In this document: piece after piece, positions 22,793 to 32,720 of the stretch
Layout: each line of letters opens with the position of its first letter
Position numbering within the stretch: position 1 is the stretch's first letter
DNA from: Scedosporium boydii
Lineage: Eukaryota > Ascomycota > Sordariomycetes > Microascales > Microascaceae
Reading direction: 5' to 3'
NCBI GenBank assembly: GCA_002221725.1
Contig: NJFT01000124.1
Coordinates: forward strand, 1 to 64,000
DNA length: 64,000 nt
Made by a program: the position numbers and the translations under genes
Notes under the pieces: model-generated
What the model saw: the letters and a program-made list of their open reading frames with translations, nothing else
Told to the model about the DNA's origin: nothing
The model's database searches: none

Positions 22793-23986
22793 TTAGCAGG
22801 GAGTTCCGTACATGTTTCGTAGTTTTGGATCCTCTGGGTAAAGGGTGGAGATCAGAACCTGGTTTCGGATGAGATACATAATGTTGCGGCTGTCTGCATC
22901 TTCTTTGGGCTCTGAAGGTGGAATGAACTTCCTGTACTCGCTGAGGTAAGGCTCTCCCAATGGGTATCTGGGGTTCCGGAAGACGCCCAAGTCAACTAGA
23001 GAGGAGTGTTGGTGGGTCAGTGATTGACAACTGGTATTATGATAGCGGCTCTAATGAACCTAATACCTTCATTAGGGTCCCACAGAGCACTTGCGTCGTA
23101 GATACAAACGCTTTCAGAGCCAGTTTTATACTTGACATTCCCAGGCCACAGGTCTCCGTGAAGAAGACACGGCTGGATCGATCGGCCATCGGACTCGAGA
23201 GGCTCTAAATAGCGTGGGAGGACCCTGTCAAAGTAGAATTCCTTGAGCTGGACTAAATCAGCACCATGTGGACTTCTAACTCTTTCTTCGCGATCCAGAA
23301 ATTGGCGCATCTGGAAGGTCCAGAACTCTTGCCGGGAAGAGCTCCACTTATTGTCTTGCTCAAGGTCGCCGAATCTCGTGTTAACGGCAAAGCCAAATTT
23401 CCCTGTTGGTGACTTTCCCATGCTTCGGGTGTGGAGCGTGATAATGGCAGCCATGTACGCCGCCGGATGCGGAATATGGTCGTCCATCAAGTCTACAAAT
23501 TCTACAAGGAAGAAATGCGTCCGTGGCGAGGATTTGTATACCCCTGTTTTGTAAGGGCGTGGTACATGTTCAGGGATGAACTTGTACAGGGCAATCTCCG
23601 ATATCCATGCGGACTCGATCAGATCTTTCCCCGATTCGCCCCGAGATTCCTATTCCGTTTTATAAAGGTTAGGTCTTTTTCTTTTAGGTCATGTTGGACA
23701 CCAAGAGCATGTCTCAAACCTTTTGGAAGAATACTTGCGATGATCCATCCGGCATCTTTAGTTCGATTCTGAATGTGTTGCAATAGTCGCTTACGCCCGA
23801 AGGAGAAACAGAGACCACCTTTCCGCCGTTTGGTAGGGCTATTATAGAGTAAGAAGTTAATCTCGAGGTGCATTGGTAGGCAGTCGTAGAAAAAGATCTC
23901 TTCGGCGAGGGTGTTCGGGTCCATCACTGACCTGCAAGGAGATTGTCATCCAATTTCACCCCCACGCCGCGTGTATCGGTTGCCAT
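22793..23986 (-). CDS. fructosamine/ketosamine-3-kinase family protein
   Basis: Predicted small-molecule kinase of the fructosamine-3-kinase / aminoglycoside phosphotransferase fold, which phosphorylates the sugar moiety of glycated amines or proteins. Exons 23986-23932, 23838-23720, 23649-23067 and 22995-22793 join in phase to 319 residues. The order is ALPNGGKVVSVSPSG (nucleotide-loop region), TFRIELKMPDGSSQVFFQK with the presumed ATP-binding Lys, and VPRPYKTGVYKSSPRTHFFL with the hinge-like LVEFVDLMDD. CLLHGDLWPGNV carries the catalytic Asp of the HGDLWPGN motif, and VCIYDASALWDPNE holds the metal-binding Asp. A typical tail with IRNQVLISTLYP ends the protein. The open reading frame appears broken only if introns are ignored. 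Complete and without lesions; the physiological substrate is unknown. Confidence 0.88.
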
Positions 23987-25509
23987 TTTAATACTAACTG
24001 GGAGTTGGAATGCCGAAGGAGGAGAAGGCTAGATCGGGCTTGAAACTATGCGTCTCGGTTCTTTGCGGAGGTGACAGAGGGTTGGGTTAGATTCTTGACA
24101 ACAGCAGCTGCAAGACGATACAGGTATCAACGACTACACCGTTGGTAACGACAGGCAAAGGTTCACGGGAAGCAGTCAAGAGATCAAAGGGAAATCCAGC
24201 ATATGGCGGCTAATGGGGATCTAAGTCTGTCTTCTTGAACTTCGCAGGATCGGTCGCTGATCCAACTTCAAAAAGTTCCCTACCGCTGCTCCCTGCTTCT
24301 ACTCCCTGCCTCATTGCCTCGGCTCCTTACGGACCAAACTATCGTTCCGGGGGTATCATAACTGCGATTGTAGGCATACGCACTGATAATACACAAATAT
24401 TTGTGCGCAAACATTGAGGGCAACTAGCTGGGTTACTTAGAGGTTGGCCTTCGCCTCTCAATATCGCAGCAAGGGTGCTGATGCAGGGGAATGCGCAAAT
24501 GGGGAGGGGGTATTTGTTCAACAGCCGGCTTTCTATTGTGCATACATGCAAGCATACCCGATAGTCTAGTCTATAAATGTTAGTTGCTCGTATGATCCCT
24601 TGCTGGGGAGCGGACCACGGATCGAGGTAACCAGATGTGATTGCAATCATGAGCTACACCAAGCGGTGCAGGCCACATCCTCGATGGGCGGTTATCGAAT
24701 TATATGACAGCACCAGGTTACGTACCACGTGGGACGACACCAGGCCAATGCGCATACACAGCTGCTAATGTTGTTCAGCGACCCTGCATTTGCTTGGCTT
24801 GAGCTTGAAGAGCGGGTGTATTGCCCGGGCCGACCCTGTGCAAAAGCCCCCGAGCCTGAGGATAGGGAATGAAATGGAGCACGCGACCAAAAGTTATGGC
24901 TGAGGATATTTCTTTATGTGCATGTTCCTCCTCCGCTAATTGCACATCTCCAGCCTTATGAAACTCCGTTTAAATACATAATTTTGCACTTACCCACAAT
25001 TATCTATTTCCGAGAATTACAAAATCCTGAGATATTATATCAAATGTATCTACTGTTGAAAGAAAGAACAACAGATTTAGCTCCAAATTACGGGCATTCG
25101 CTGTAGATTGATTGATGTTTGATGTCGCTCAATTTTTGGTGCATGTCATTAGTGGCCAAATCTTACATCGACTTGGTGTACGGAGGTACTTCGCAATTTA
25201 TAGGGGAGACGAAAACTTGGAAACTCCCCCGGTCTCGATGACGTCACTCGTTTTGCCAGTGATGATTGCCTAAATATATTCTACGATTATCTAAGATGAC
25301 AAGCAGGGTTTCAAACGGCGATCGTGTGCCTTTGGACGTAGACCGTTGGTTCTTGGAGTGACTCTCGAGGGACTCAGCCTCAACTTAACTATAGATGTTA
25401 ATTAAGCCCAGTATTAATAGAGAGACTATTTGAATAGCTGATGGCCCCAGGACACATGCACAGTCTCTGACATGAAATTGCCTCCACTCCGTCATCTCTG
25501 TGTAAAATC
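23987..25509. other. gene-poor, partly AT-rich spacer
   Basis: No credible coding frame was found. Near 24930-25090 the sequence is notably AT-rich. The last part is the promoter side of the membrane-protein gene. Confidence 0.4.
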
Positions 25510-27577
25510 ATGTCGGTTAATTGTTCTGAGCGGTTCGAGCTGAGTGCAGACCCCGACATTGCGGGCCTCGGAGTAAGTACAATCTCATTTAGGAACGAGC
25601 ATCCCCTCTGGAGCTAGGCTAACCTTCAACGTCCGTTTTCAGGTTGTAATTGGCTTCGTGGGAACAGCTTATTTCTCGGTTCTATTACTGGCCTTATACT
25701 ACATGTTTAGCTATGACCCGTCTCACGAGTCCTTCTCCGACAAGGACCATGACTTTATTGATGGCGCCGTAGACCTGGAACGCCCTAACCCGATTGATAA
25801 GTGGATTTACGACCTAAGGTCGGCCATATATCGAAAAGCCCCGGAGAGATGGGAGTGGACTGCGCCCTGGAACCCAGAACGGGTTGAGAAGTTTGACACC
25901 GTCTTTACCAAGGTAATTATAGCTTTAAATCCTTCAATGTATTCATATACAGATACAACAAGTCTAACTTCTAAGCTCATCATTCTAGCTCCTGATAATG
26001 ATGGGTGATTTGCAGATAATTTCGGGTCTCGCTATACTCATAAGTGGTTATGTAGTCCTGAATCGGCCGGTTTCAGCATACCACTGGCGGATAATCTGCC
26101 GACTAGCCTGGTTCTCAACAGTCACACACTTGGCCGTCCTTACGTGCTTACGAAAATAATTTTATCACAATCAGATGAAGCGGACTATCAGGCTCATTCT
26201 TATGGGGATCTTAATTATCATGCTTCTCGTCGCGGTGCTACCTACCTTCCCAACTGCTGGCCCAGGAGACCAACCCGCCCTCTGCTACTATCGATCGGAT
26301 GCTCGGCATATTTTCAATCCTGAGGTGATATTATCTAGTATCCTTCTCTTATTCGGAGCGTCCATAAGAGGACTGAAGCTTCATAAACGGACATCCCATT
26401 TCCTCCAGCATGGCGTGCGGCGGCCGTTCTTTGAGTGGACATCTAGCCTCCTGCGTAAGGCGGCATCAGTGACTTGTATTGGAAAGTGGCCATTGGGATG
26501 CAGGCTTCTGTACCACATGTGTCTCCTACAGCCAGCAGTGGCTGCCGTGCTGGTGCTCGACTTCTACTTGAACTTGTACTCTTCAGTCGCAGCTGAGGCA
26601 AGTCTCTCTTCCATGTCCTGGGATAGTCATTTATACCACTAACACTTAGCCTAGTTGTGGACAGTCGGGGGCCACGCGGAGAGAACGATTGGGGATTCGG
26701 TCAAGTGATATCCGTCGTGATGTTAGCAGCTCCTTTGGTTGCGGCATTCGAGCATTTCCTCGAGTTGCGATCCGCCGAGTCTAACGGTACTGGCCTAGTT
26801 CTGCACTCTCGTATTATGGTTGCCATGTAGTGACACTAACTTCTCCGTTTCTTTACCTGTGTACTAGCTCGGAATCCAGATCCACTATTACCCGCCATCG
26901 ACCGACGCAGAGGTCTATTACCAGCGATGCCTGTGCAGGTACACACAACCAGCCGACCTTCCACGCTTTGGCATGAGATCCAAAGTCTCTCCTTCTGCGG
27001 CCTTACGATTCCTCAAGGAACATACGACGAGGGGTTCCAGCTCCATAATATGGCATGGTTTTCCACCCTTGCCTCCGCGACAGTCTGCTGGGTGTTTTTC
27101 GTTACCTTCTTCGTCTTCTTCGCTGGTTTCGAGCCTTTCTACACCCGTACATACCCCTATCCTATTGCATTTCGATCGCTCAACGATATCCGAGGTTCTG
27201 GCGAGTTCGCCGGGGCATTTACAATCGATGAACACCAGGTAGGCCTCAACGGTATCCTCGCCCTGTTTTGGGTAGGAGTGATATTTCCAACCTCATCGTG
27301 CTTGATGATGCTACTTTGGCCGAGAATCGATGATAGGGTCTCCCACGATGCTTCAAATAATAATATTCCGAAGTGGCGGAAAATCGCAACCAGGCTCATA
27401 CATTTCACCTGTCTGCTCGCATTTCCCGCTATTACTTTTCTTTTCACCACAATTACCTTTACTGGATATGCTTTTGCTGCCTTACTTGGCAGTTATTGGC
27501 TATTTTGTCTTTGTTGGGCAGGCTGGGCCATGCTGGGCTATGGCCCTCGTCGCCGTTCTACGGCTCGGACGTTATAG
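25510..27577 (+). pseudogene. fungal multi-pass membrane protein with an in-frame stop
   Basis: The spliced reading starts MSVNCSERFELSADPDIAG at 25510. Introns at 25573-25642 and 25913-26015 and others near 26598-26655, 26787-26870 and 27239 keep a long hydrophobic protein. Segments include VVIGFVGTAYFSVLLLALYY, GLAILISGYVVL, RLILMGILIIMLLVAVLP, WGFGQVISVVMLAAPLVAAF and HFTCLLAFPAITFLFTTITF, about eight helices in all. The Asp-Pro-Asp-Ile-Ala-Gly-x-Gly-Val-Val opening and the WGFGQ segment resemble a fungal family of uncharacterised integral membrane proteins. TAA at 26157-26159 interrupts the third exon (TCLRK, stop, FYHNQMKR). The frame stays open and homologous-looking afterwards, and no workable intron removes it. 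A Tyr codon is the likely ancestral state. The function of the family is not known to me. Confidence 0.65.
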
Positions 27578-28310
27578 CACCAATCATTCTCCTGACTGGG
27601 TGTGCTTCTTAATTCTTGTCAGATGGCACTGTATTATAGGCGGAGATCTGGACAGCGCGTTTCTCATATAATGAAGCAGTCCCCTGCGACAACATTCGTT
27701 CCCTCTAATTGTGGTCCTTTAACGAAGGTGACTTCCTCCCACCTTTGCTATGTTTGGGGATGGCAGTACTAACGACGTTGGCTTGCCAATGGGTCTGAAG
27801 GTTTGAAGGGGGGTTGGCCGTCAAACCAGAGAAATATGTTGCTCCTCGGTTGCTCGCCCTGTGTGAACACATGCCACGTGTTGTCGCAACCAATATTACA
27901 TGCTCACGGCTTGCCGCACCTTTTCCTCATCACCACAGTCCCCATTTTCGTGAAATCGAAGAAAAAAAGAAAAGAAAAAAAATTTGTAAGAACCAGGAAA
28001 GTGTTGCTGTGGTTAGTTCATGATTGCTTACACTTTTGCTATTATCTATGCGTGGATTCGAGACCGGGCCTCCGGTGGTGGTGGTGGGAAACAGATTAGC
28101 CGTTCAAAACCAATCGACTCAAGATCCAGGCTGTAAGCGAGACTAGCCATTCCTTCAGTGTTTTATCCGAGAGACCTAGATTGGAGGTGTTGGCAATACC
28201 CGTTCGGTCCCAGAGAAGAGCGACTTGGCAATAAATGGCGACGACTTTTGCCCGACAACCTGGCCTGACCACCTCTGCACAGCCTCAGAGCTCTCACGCG
28301 TTTCGTTTGC
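27578..28310. other. intergenic, no gene seen
   Basis: It contains a short purine-rich A tract near 27958-27984 and no coding signal. Confidence 0.4.
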
Positions 28311-28316
28311 AAGGAT

Positions 28317-28585
28317 TCAAGATGCATAACCAACAGCATCTTTCCCCTCTCAAGTGGCCTGGCCGGGCCTCTACGGATCCTCTGAGCCTGGCTTTCACGC
28401 GGTCCACCATAGCCTGCCATAGCGAGTACTGAAGGTGAATGAACCAACAGAATCTTTCCATTTCAGGTATGGCCAGGCCTGGTCAGGCCTGGCACAGCCT
28501 CCTAGGTTTCATGCGCTCTATTCTATCATGCGACGGTCAGTATTCAAGTTGCATGAACCAACAGCATCTTTCCCATGTCGGCTGC
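28317..28585 (+). repeat. three imperfect direct repeats spaced about 114 bp
   Basis: The core atgcataaccaacagcatct at about 28321 recurs as atgaaccaacagaatcttt at about 28438 and as atgaaccaacagcatcttt at about 28552. Each is followed by related GGCCTGG-rich or pyrimidine-rich sequence and preceded by a tcaagatgc / gaaggtga / tcaagttgc element. Spacing is about 114-117 bases. The repeats are not coding and I do not recognise the family; a degenerated tandem duplication is the simplest reading. Confidence 0.65.
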
Positions 28586-28800
28586 CTCCTGTGCTTTAAA
28601 TTGGAGTTTCATGGCAAACCGTCAAAACCTATTCTTTAACCAATCTTATATATGCCTTATCGCTCCAGTCCTCCTCCTCCCAGTTTTGACGAGTGCGGCA
28701 ATATTCCTGAACTCCCCCTTCACCAAACAAAATTTTCAGTTTGACCTATATATTGTTGACATGGTATTAATGTCAAACAACTATCGTCTCTAAGCTTTGA

Positions 28801-31014
28801 ATGTCCAGTATGAAGCGTCAACGCAGCCCAGACAACCCTGTAGAGGGAGGAAGAAGCGCCCAAAAGCCCAAGGTATCGCCGAGCGGCTCTAAGGAACCCC
28901 ACAGTGGGCAATCCGGCGGGGTACGTTTTAGGCCCTGCATCTGGACGAGCCTTGGTTCGGCTCGCAAGGCAGAACTGAATGACCCAAGACGGTCTCCCAT
29001 CGAGTAAGATCACCCGCCTCCTATTGCTAGTACTGATCGTGGGTTGAATCTGACGGATTCCACCAGGAGAGCGGGGACATCAGCCGATTCAAATAGCCTG
29101 CAGGCACCTTCAGGAGCCGAGGACGTAGCTCAAGTTGGAGCCAATGCTGGAGAAGCCGCACAACAACCCATGATAGCGGCTGCCGGAAGGGGACAAATTT
29201 TGACAGAAGAGAGTCTCGGCGAAGATTACGAGTGAGTTGGGGGCTCTTTCCGATGAATTCGGATTAGAGAATGCTAAAATTGATATGACTGTAGTGCCAG
29301 CGATGATGAGGACGATACGAGCACTGGCGACTTTCAAATGTGGTTAGAAGATATTGGTGGCCATGCTGCATTGCAGCCTCTTGGGAGCACTTCGCCTCCT
29401 ACTGAAAGGCCCCGAATCGCGAGCTGCAGGGCCAGACTTATCAGACGCGACAAAATGCGGGCATCATTTTGGCAAGAATTGGAGAAGGCATCTTCAGAGA
29501 CCTCAGATCTTGCCTTCGACCTATTCGATCGATATGGACGCCTCGATCGAGAGTACTACGAGCATGATTTCAGGAAGGGTACCGGCGTTTGGGGGAATGA
29601 GCTTGATAGGGGAGACCTGCTTCTGTTTGAGAGCCTTCAGGTCAGCTACCAGTGGCGACGACGTGGTATTGGAAGAAGCGTTGTCAATGCTATTCTGGAG
29701 AGAACGAGGCAGAAAGTTGATGAGAATACAGGTTTCTACGCCGTAGTTACACCTGGCTTCCTTTTCTCGGAATTTGATGGATCGGAAGATTTTAAAGAAA
29801 GAGAGATAAAAATCGCTCGGAGTTTCTGGCGATCCCTCGGCTTTCGCAGGGTCGGTACGTCGTCATGGTTTGCCCGAACAGACTCTACAGATCACCCATC
29901 GAGGCACTTGGATCCAGAACAAGACTGGGAGCAGCCAGATGACACACCCGTCCAACTTCCAAACGACCTCAGAGAGATTTTTCAGAAGCTGGAAGACCCC
30001 GCCACGGAAGAGACAGAGTGTGTCGGCGAGCTGGAGCAGAACTTCTCAAATGACCCCGAAGACCCCCGGTGGCTAGTGGTCGATGGAGAGGGCAACACTG
30101 CACTTCACATCGCGGCGATGTCACTGAAGCCAAAGGCTGTGAGGTTCATCTTGTCGAAAGCAAGTCAGTTGGCCGCAGTGCGTAACAAGCAAGGTTACAC
30201 TCCAGAAGAAGCTCTACGGAATCGGCTAGAGCATCGAAGAACAAGAGAACAAAATGGGCGAAGACTCTTCGTAACATCTGACGAATTCGAGGGCTTTGAT
30301 GCTCCAGCCATTGAATGCATAGCCACTCTCCAGGGTACCAATGCCTTTGATCTCTCCACTCTGTCCACTCTAGATATCGAGGCCGTTTCATACGCTACAG
30401 ACGATCAAGTGCGAAGTGCCCCTCAATTCGACATCCCCGGAATCCGGAACACCTTGAGACTCAAGTATGGATGCACATGTGGAGAATGTATTGGCGGCTT
30501 CTTAAGCCCTCGGATGGTGTTTGCCCTCCAAAGTACAGCCAACATCCAGTATGATTTGTTGACTGATGACTTTTACAAATCAAGCGGACCAGATTGGGTT
30601 GAGGATAATGAAAATTCCCTGATTTACCTACCCGCACGCGTCCGAGACAACATGAGAACAAACAAGTCGATGCGACAAGGGTTTTCGAACATGTTTGATC
30701 ACATAGCTGAATGTCTGCGCCGCAAGAGGATTCCATCGGAGCATGCGGTTCTTGAGGTGCTTCGACTGTACCAGAGCGAGTGGCCTCCAGTAACGAAGAA
30801 TCTGTGGCGGCGGTGGCGAACCTTGTGTTTAAGAGGACTAGGGAGGCTGATGAGTGGGCTGGGGATGGATCGCACAGGGATGATTTCGGCGAGGAGATCG
30901 ATGAACTTCCCCAGTGTAGAAATGACCACGAGTTTGGCTTTGTTAGCGCTATGTGAGAGTACTCAGAGGACGTGGAAAGCTCGCCCGATTACTGGCCGTC
31001 TTGTTGACTGCTGA
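28801..31014 (+). pseudogene. GNAT acetyltransferase-ankyrin protein with a frameshifted C-terminus
   Basis: The N-terminus starts MSSMKRQRSPDNP at 28801 and is low-complexity. The intron at 29232-29294 joins in phase to an acidic segment (SDDEDDTSTGDF) and the main exon. The main exon holds a GNAT-like fold with DLLLFESLQVSYQWRRRGIG (acetyl-CoA loop RRRGIG), GFYAVVTPGF and SFWRSLGFRRVG. An ankyrin repeat follows: DGEGNTALHIAAMS, then NKQGYTPEEAL. Then comes a Cys-containing domain (KYGCTCGECIGGF). Near 30793-30795 the frame changes: plus-one-shifted reading continues with EESVAAVANLVFKRTREADE and LPQCRNDHEFGFVSAM, which looks like the original C-terminus, and then meets TGA at 30954-30956. 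The unshifted frame runs through basic, unlikely sequence to 31014. The junction of the first intron (28921 to about 29067) is also not in phase by my reading. Acceptor substrates are unknown. Confidence 0.65.
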
Positions 31015-31111
31015 ACAAGTCAAGAGATGAATATTATGGAACAAAGCAGAATGTATTTCAAGAGTCTTCATATGTTGATATAGGACAATGCCTGTGTTGT
31101 CATCACTAATA

Positions 31112-31143
31112 TACGTTCACAACTTGGTACGTTCACAACTTGG
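31112..31143 (+). repeat. 16-bp tandem duplication
   Basis: TACGTTCACAACTTGG occurs twice, back to back, in the spacer between the GNAT-ankyrin gene and the LPMO gene. It is probably replication slippage. Confidence 0.9.
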
Positions 31144-31219
31144 TGACCTTCAGTGGACGTTTTCTGTTTGGAACGAGAAATAATATTGTACTTATTCTCG
31201 GGGTATCTAATTTCGCTAA

Positions 31220-32018
31220 CTAGGCTTGCCAGACCGCGGGCCCCGGAGGCTGATACGAGTCCGGTCCGATCGAGCCTAGGTTCACAAGAATACCAGGATC
31301 GTTAGACGAGTACGCACCCGGGAATGCAACCAAAGGTGCGGGTGCCGCGCTGCCTCCTCCAGTAATCTCGATTTGCGAGCATGAAAGATAGAATTGAGCC
31401 TTGTTTGGCTGCATTGCCATGTGCAGAGCGATGTGTTCGACACGGAGAAGATACTCGCCATCCGGGATACTGTCGGGGATCGTAGCGTTCGTTGTCACGT
31501 ATTCGTCTGAAAGCCAAAGGTTAGCCTTTGAAACACAAAGGGTCAAGAAAATGTCTCTTACTCTGACCAGGCCAGGTGAGCTGCTTGTTGGCATCTATTC
31601 TCGGCATCTCGGTGTGGAACTTGAACCAGACGGCACCGGAGCCATCCCAAGTCTTCGCGGATTGGCCTGCTGGAACCTTGGCGAGGTAATACTGGGTAGG
31701 CCCAGGGTGATTGACCTGCTGCGTGGAGATGTAATGGATAGTCGATCCGGCGGGGACAGTCGCGATATTGGGGGCGTTTCGCGACTGGTAGCAACGAATA
31801 TCGGGAACAGTAGGGTTCTCGATGCCCTGCTTGCTCTGGGCGTTCTTTGTCATGCGGGTGACGGACCAGTCCGCCTCCTCCGGTACCCCGTTAACGACGA
31901 GTCGAGGGAAGGTGTCTATTTGCATTAGATCATCACACTAGTGGTAGCCAGGTTCCTATGACGTACAATGAGCTTGCACCGCAGTAGCGGCGAGGAGAAG
32001 GCACGCGAGAGGCTGCAT
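31220..32018 (-). CDS. lytic polysaccharide monooxygenase, AA9 family, secreted
   Basis: Copper enzyme that oxidatively cleaves cellulose or related glucans outside the cell. Exons 32018-31967, 31915-31562 and 31506-31220 join in phase to 230 residues. Signal peptide [16 protein letters not shown] is followed directly by His17, which becomes the N-terminal copper-brace histidine; the mature start [11 protein letters not shown] is formed across the first splice. The second copper histidine is in [16 protein letters not shown]. The axial tyrosine is in [16 protein letters not shown]. The cysteines of DIRCYQS and YLSCSQI can form the usual disulfide. There is no carbohydrate-binding module or linker. 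A TATA-like AT tract lies about 105 bases upstream. Intact and of normal single-domain length. Confidence 0.95.
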
Positions 32019-32120
32019 CTTGAGATCCAGCTTTTTCGACTGAGTCCACTTGCGGGTGTATTAGAGAAAACAGTGGTATATTCAACTGGGCCATGACGGT
32101 GGGGAGCGGGCTGGTAAAAC

Positions 32121-32136
32121 TTAAATATTTAAATAT
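32121..32136 (-). promoter_or_regulatory. TATA-like AT tract upstream of the LPMO gene
   Basis: The run ttaaatatttaaatat lies about 105 bases before the LPMO start codon on the same strand. It is a plausible core-promoter element by position and composition only. Confidence 0.3.
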
Positions 32137-32720
32137 CAGCGAGCATCTGGACATTCTATAATTCACGGACGAGCAAAATATAAATTAATATCAGTGCTGT
32201 ATCTCTAATACAAGTTCATATGACCTCGATATGCAGATCTCCTATATTATGATATGCGTATAACTGGTCGATCCGAAGTACCCGGACTATAGCCTTCCCT
32301 GACTATGATTGTTATGGTTAATGAGGACTTTATATTTATTGCTGATGGAGCTACAGTTTCAAGTGCCGAAATTGCCAACCAGTGCGCATGTATTTGCGGT
32401 ACATGAACGAGCCAGTCCCATCACTGCGAATAGATTACTTTCCGGGGCAGTCTGCCTGTTAAAGGCCTCGGATACTGGCGAGTATTCCATAAAACATTTT
32501 GGAGGTGCCCTTGGAAGACTGGAATCCCCCTTAGAATATCATTGGAATCTAAATATGCAGTGAACCAATCTCCCCGTCTCTCTTCGCGCTCCAAGTTCTC
32601 AGGGAGCTATAGTGCGGAAGACAAGCACCAAGCCTGCGTTATATCACCCGCTCCAATGACCGATATCGATCTATGTGCCAAACCCACTTCTCCCTGGTCT
32701 GAGACCACTTGCAATCATCC
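32137..32720. other. intergenic, no gene seen
   Basis: Only short plus-strand frames occur. It separates the LPMO promoter from the 3' end of the hydantoinase-DUF917 gene. Confidence 0.4.

Noticed and set aside
22793..23986. Broken kinase pseudogene
   Set aside because: Frames look disrupted only without splicing; four exons join in phase with all family motifs present.
17939..30960. RIP mutation as the cause of the stop codons
   Set aside because: RIP acts on CpA and would turn TGG into TAG; here TGG became TGA, the TAA stops need transversions from likely Glu or Tyr codons, and two lesions are indels.
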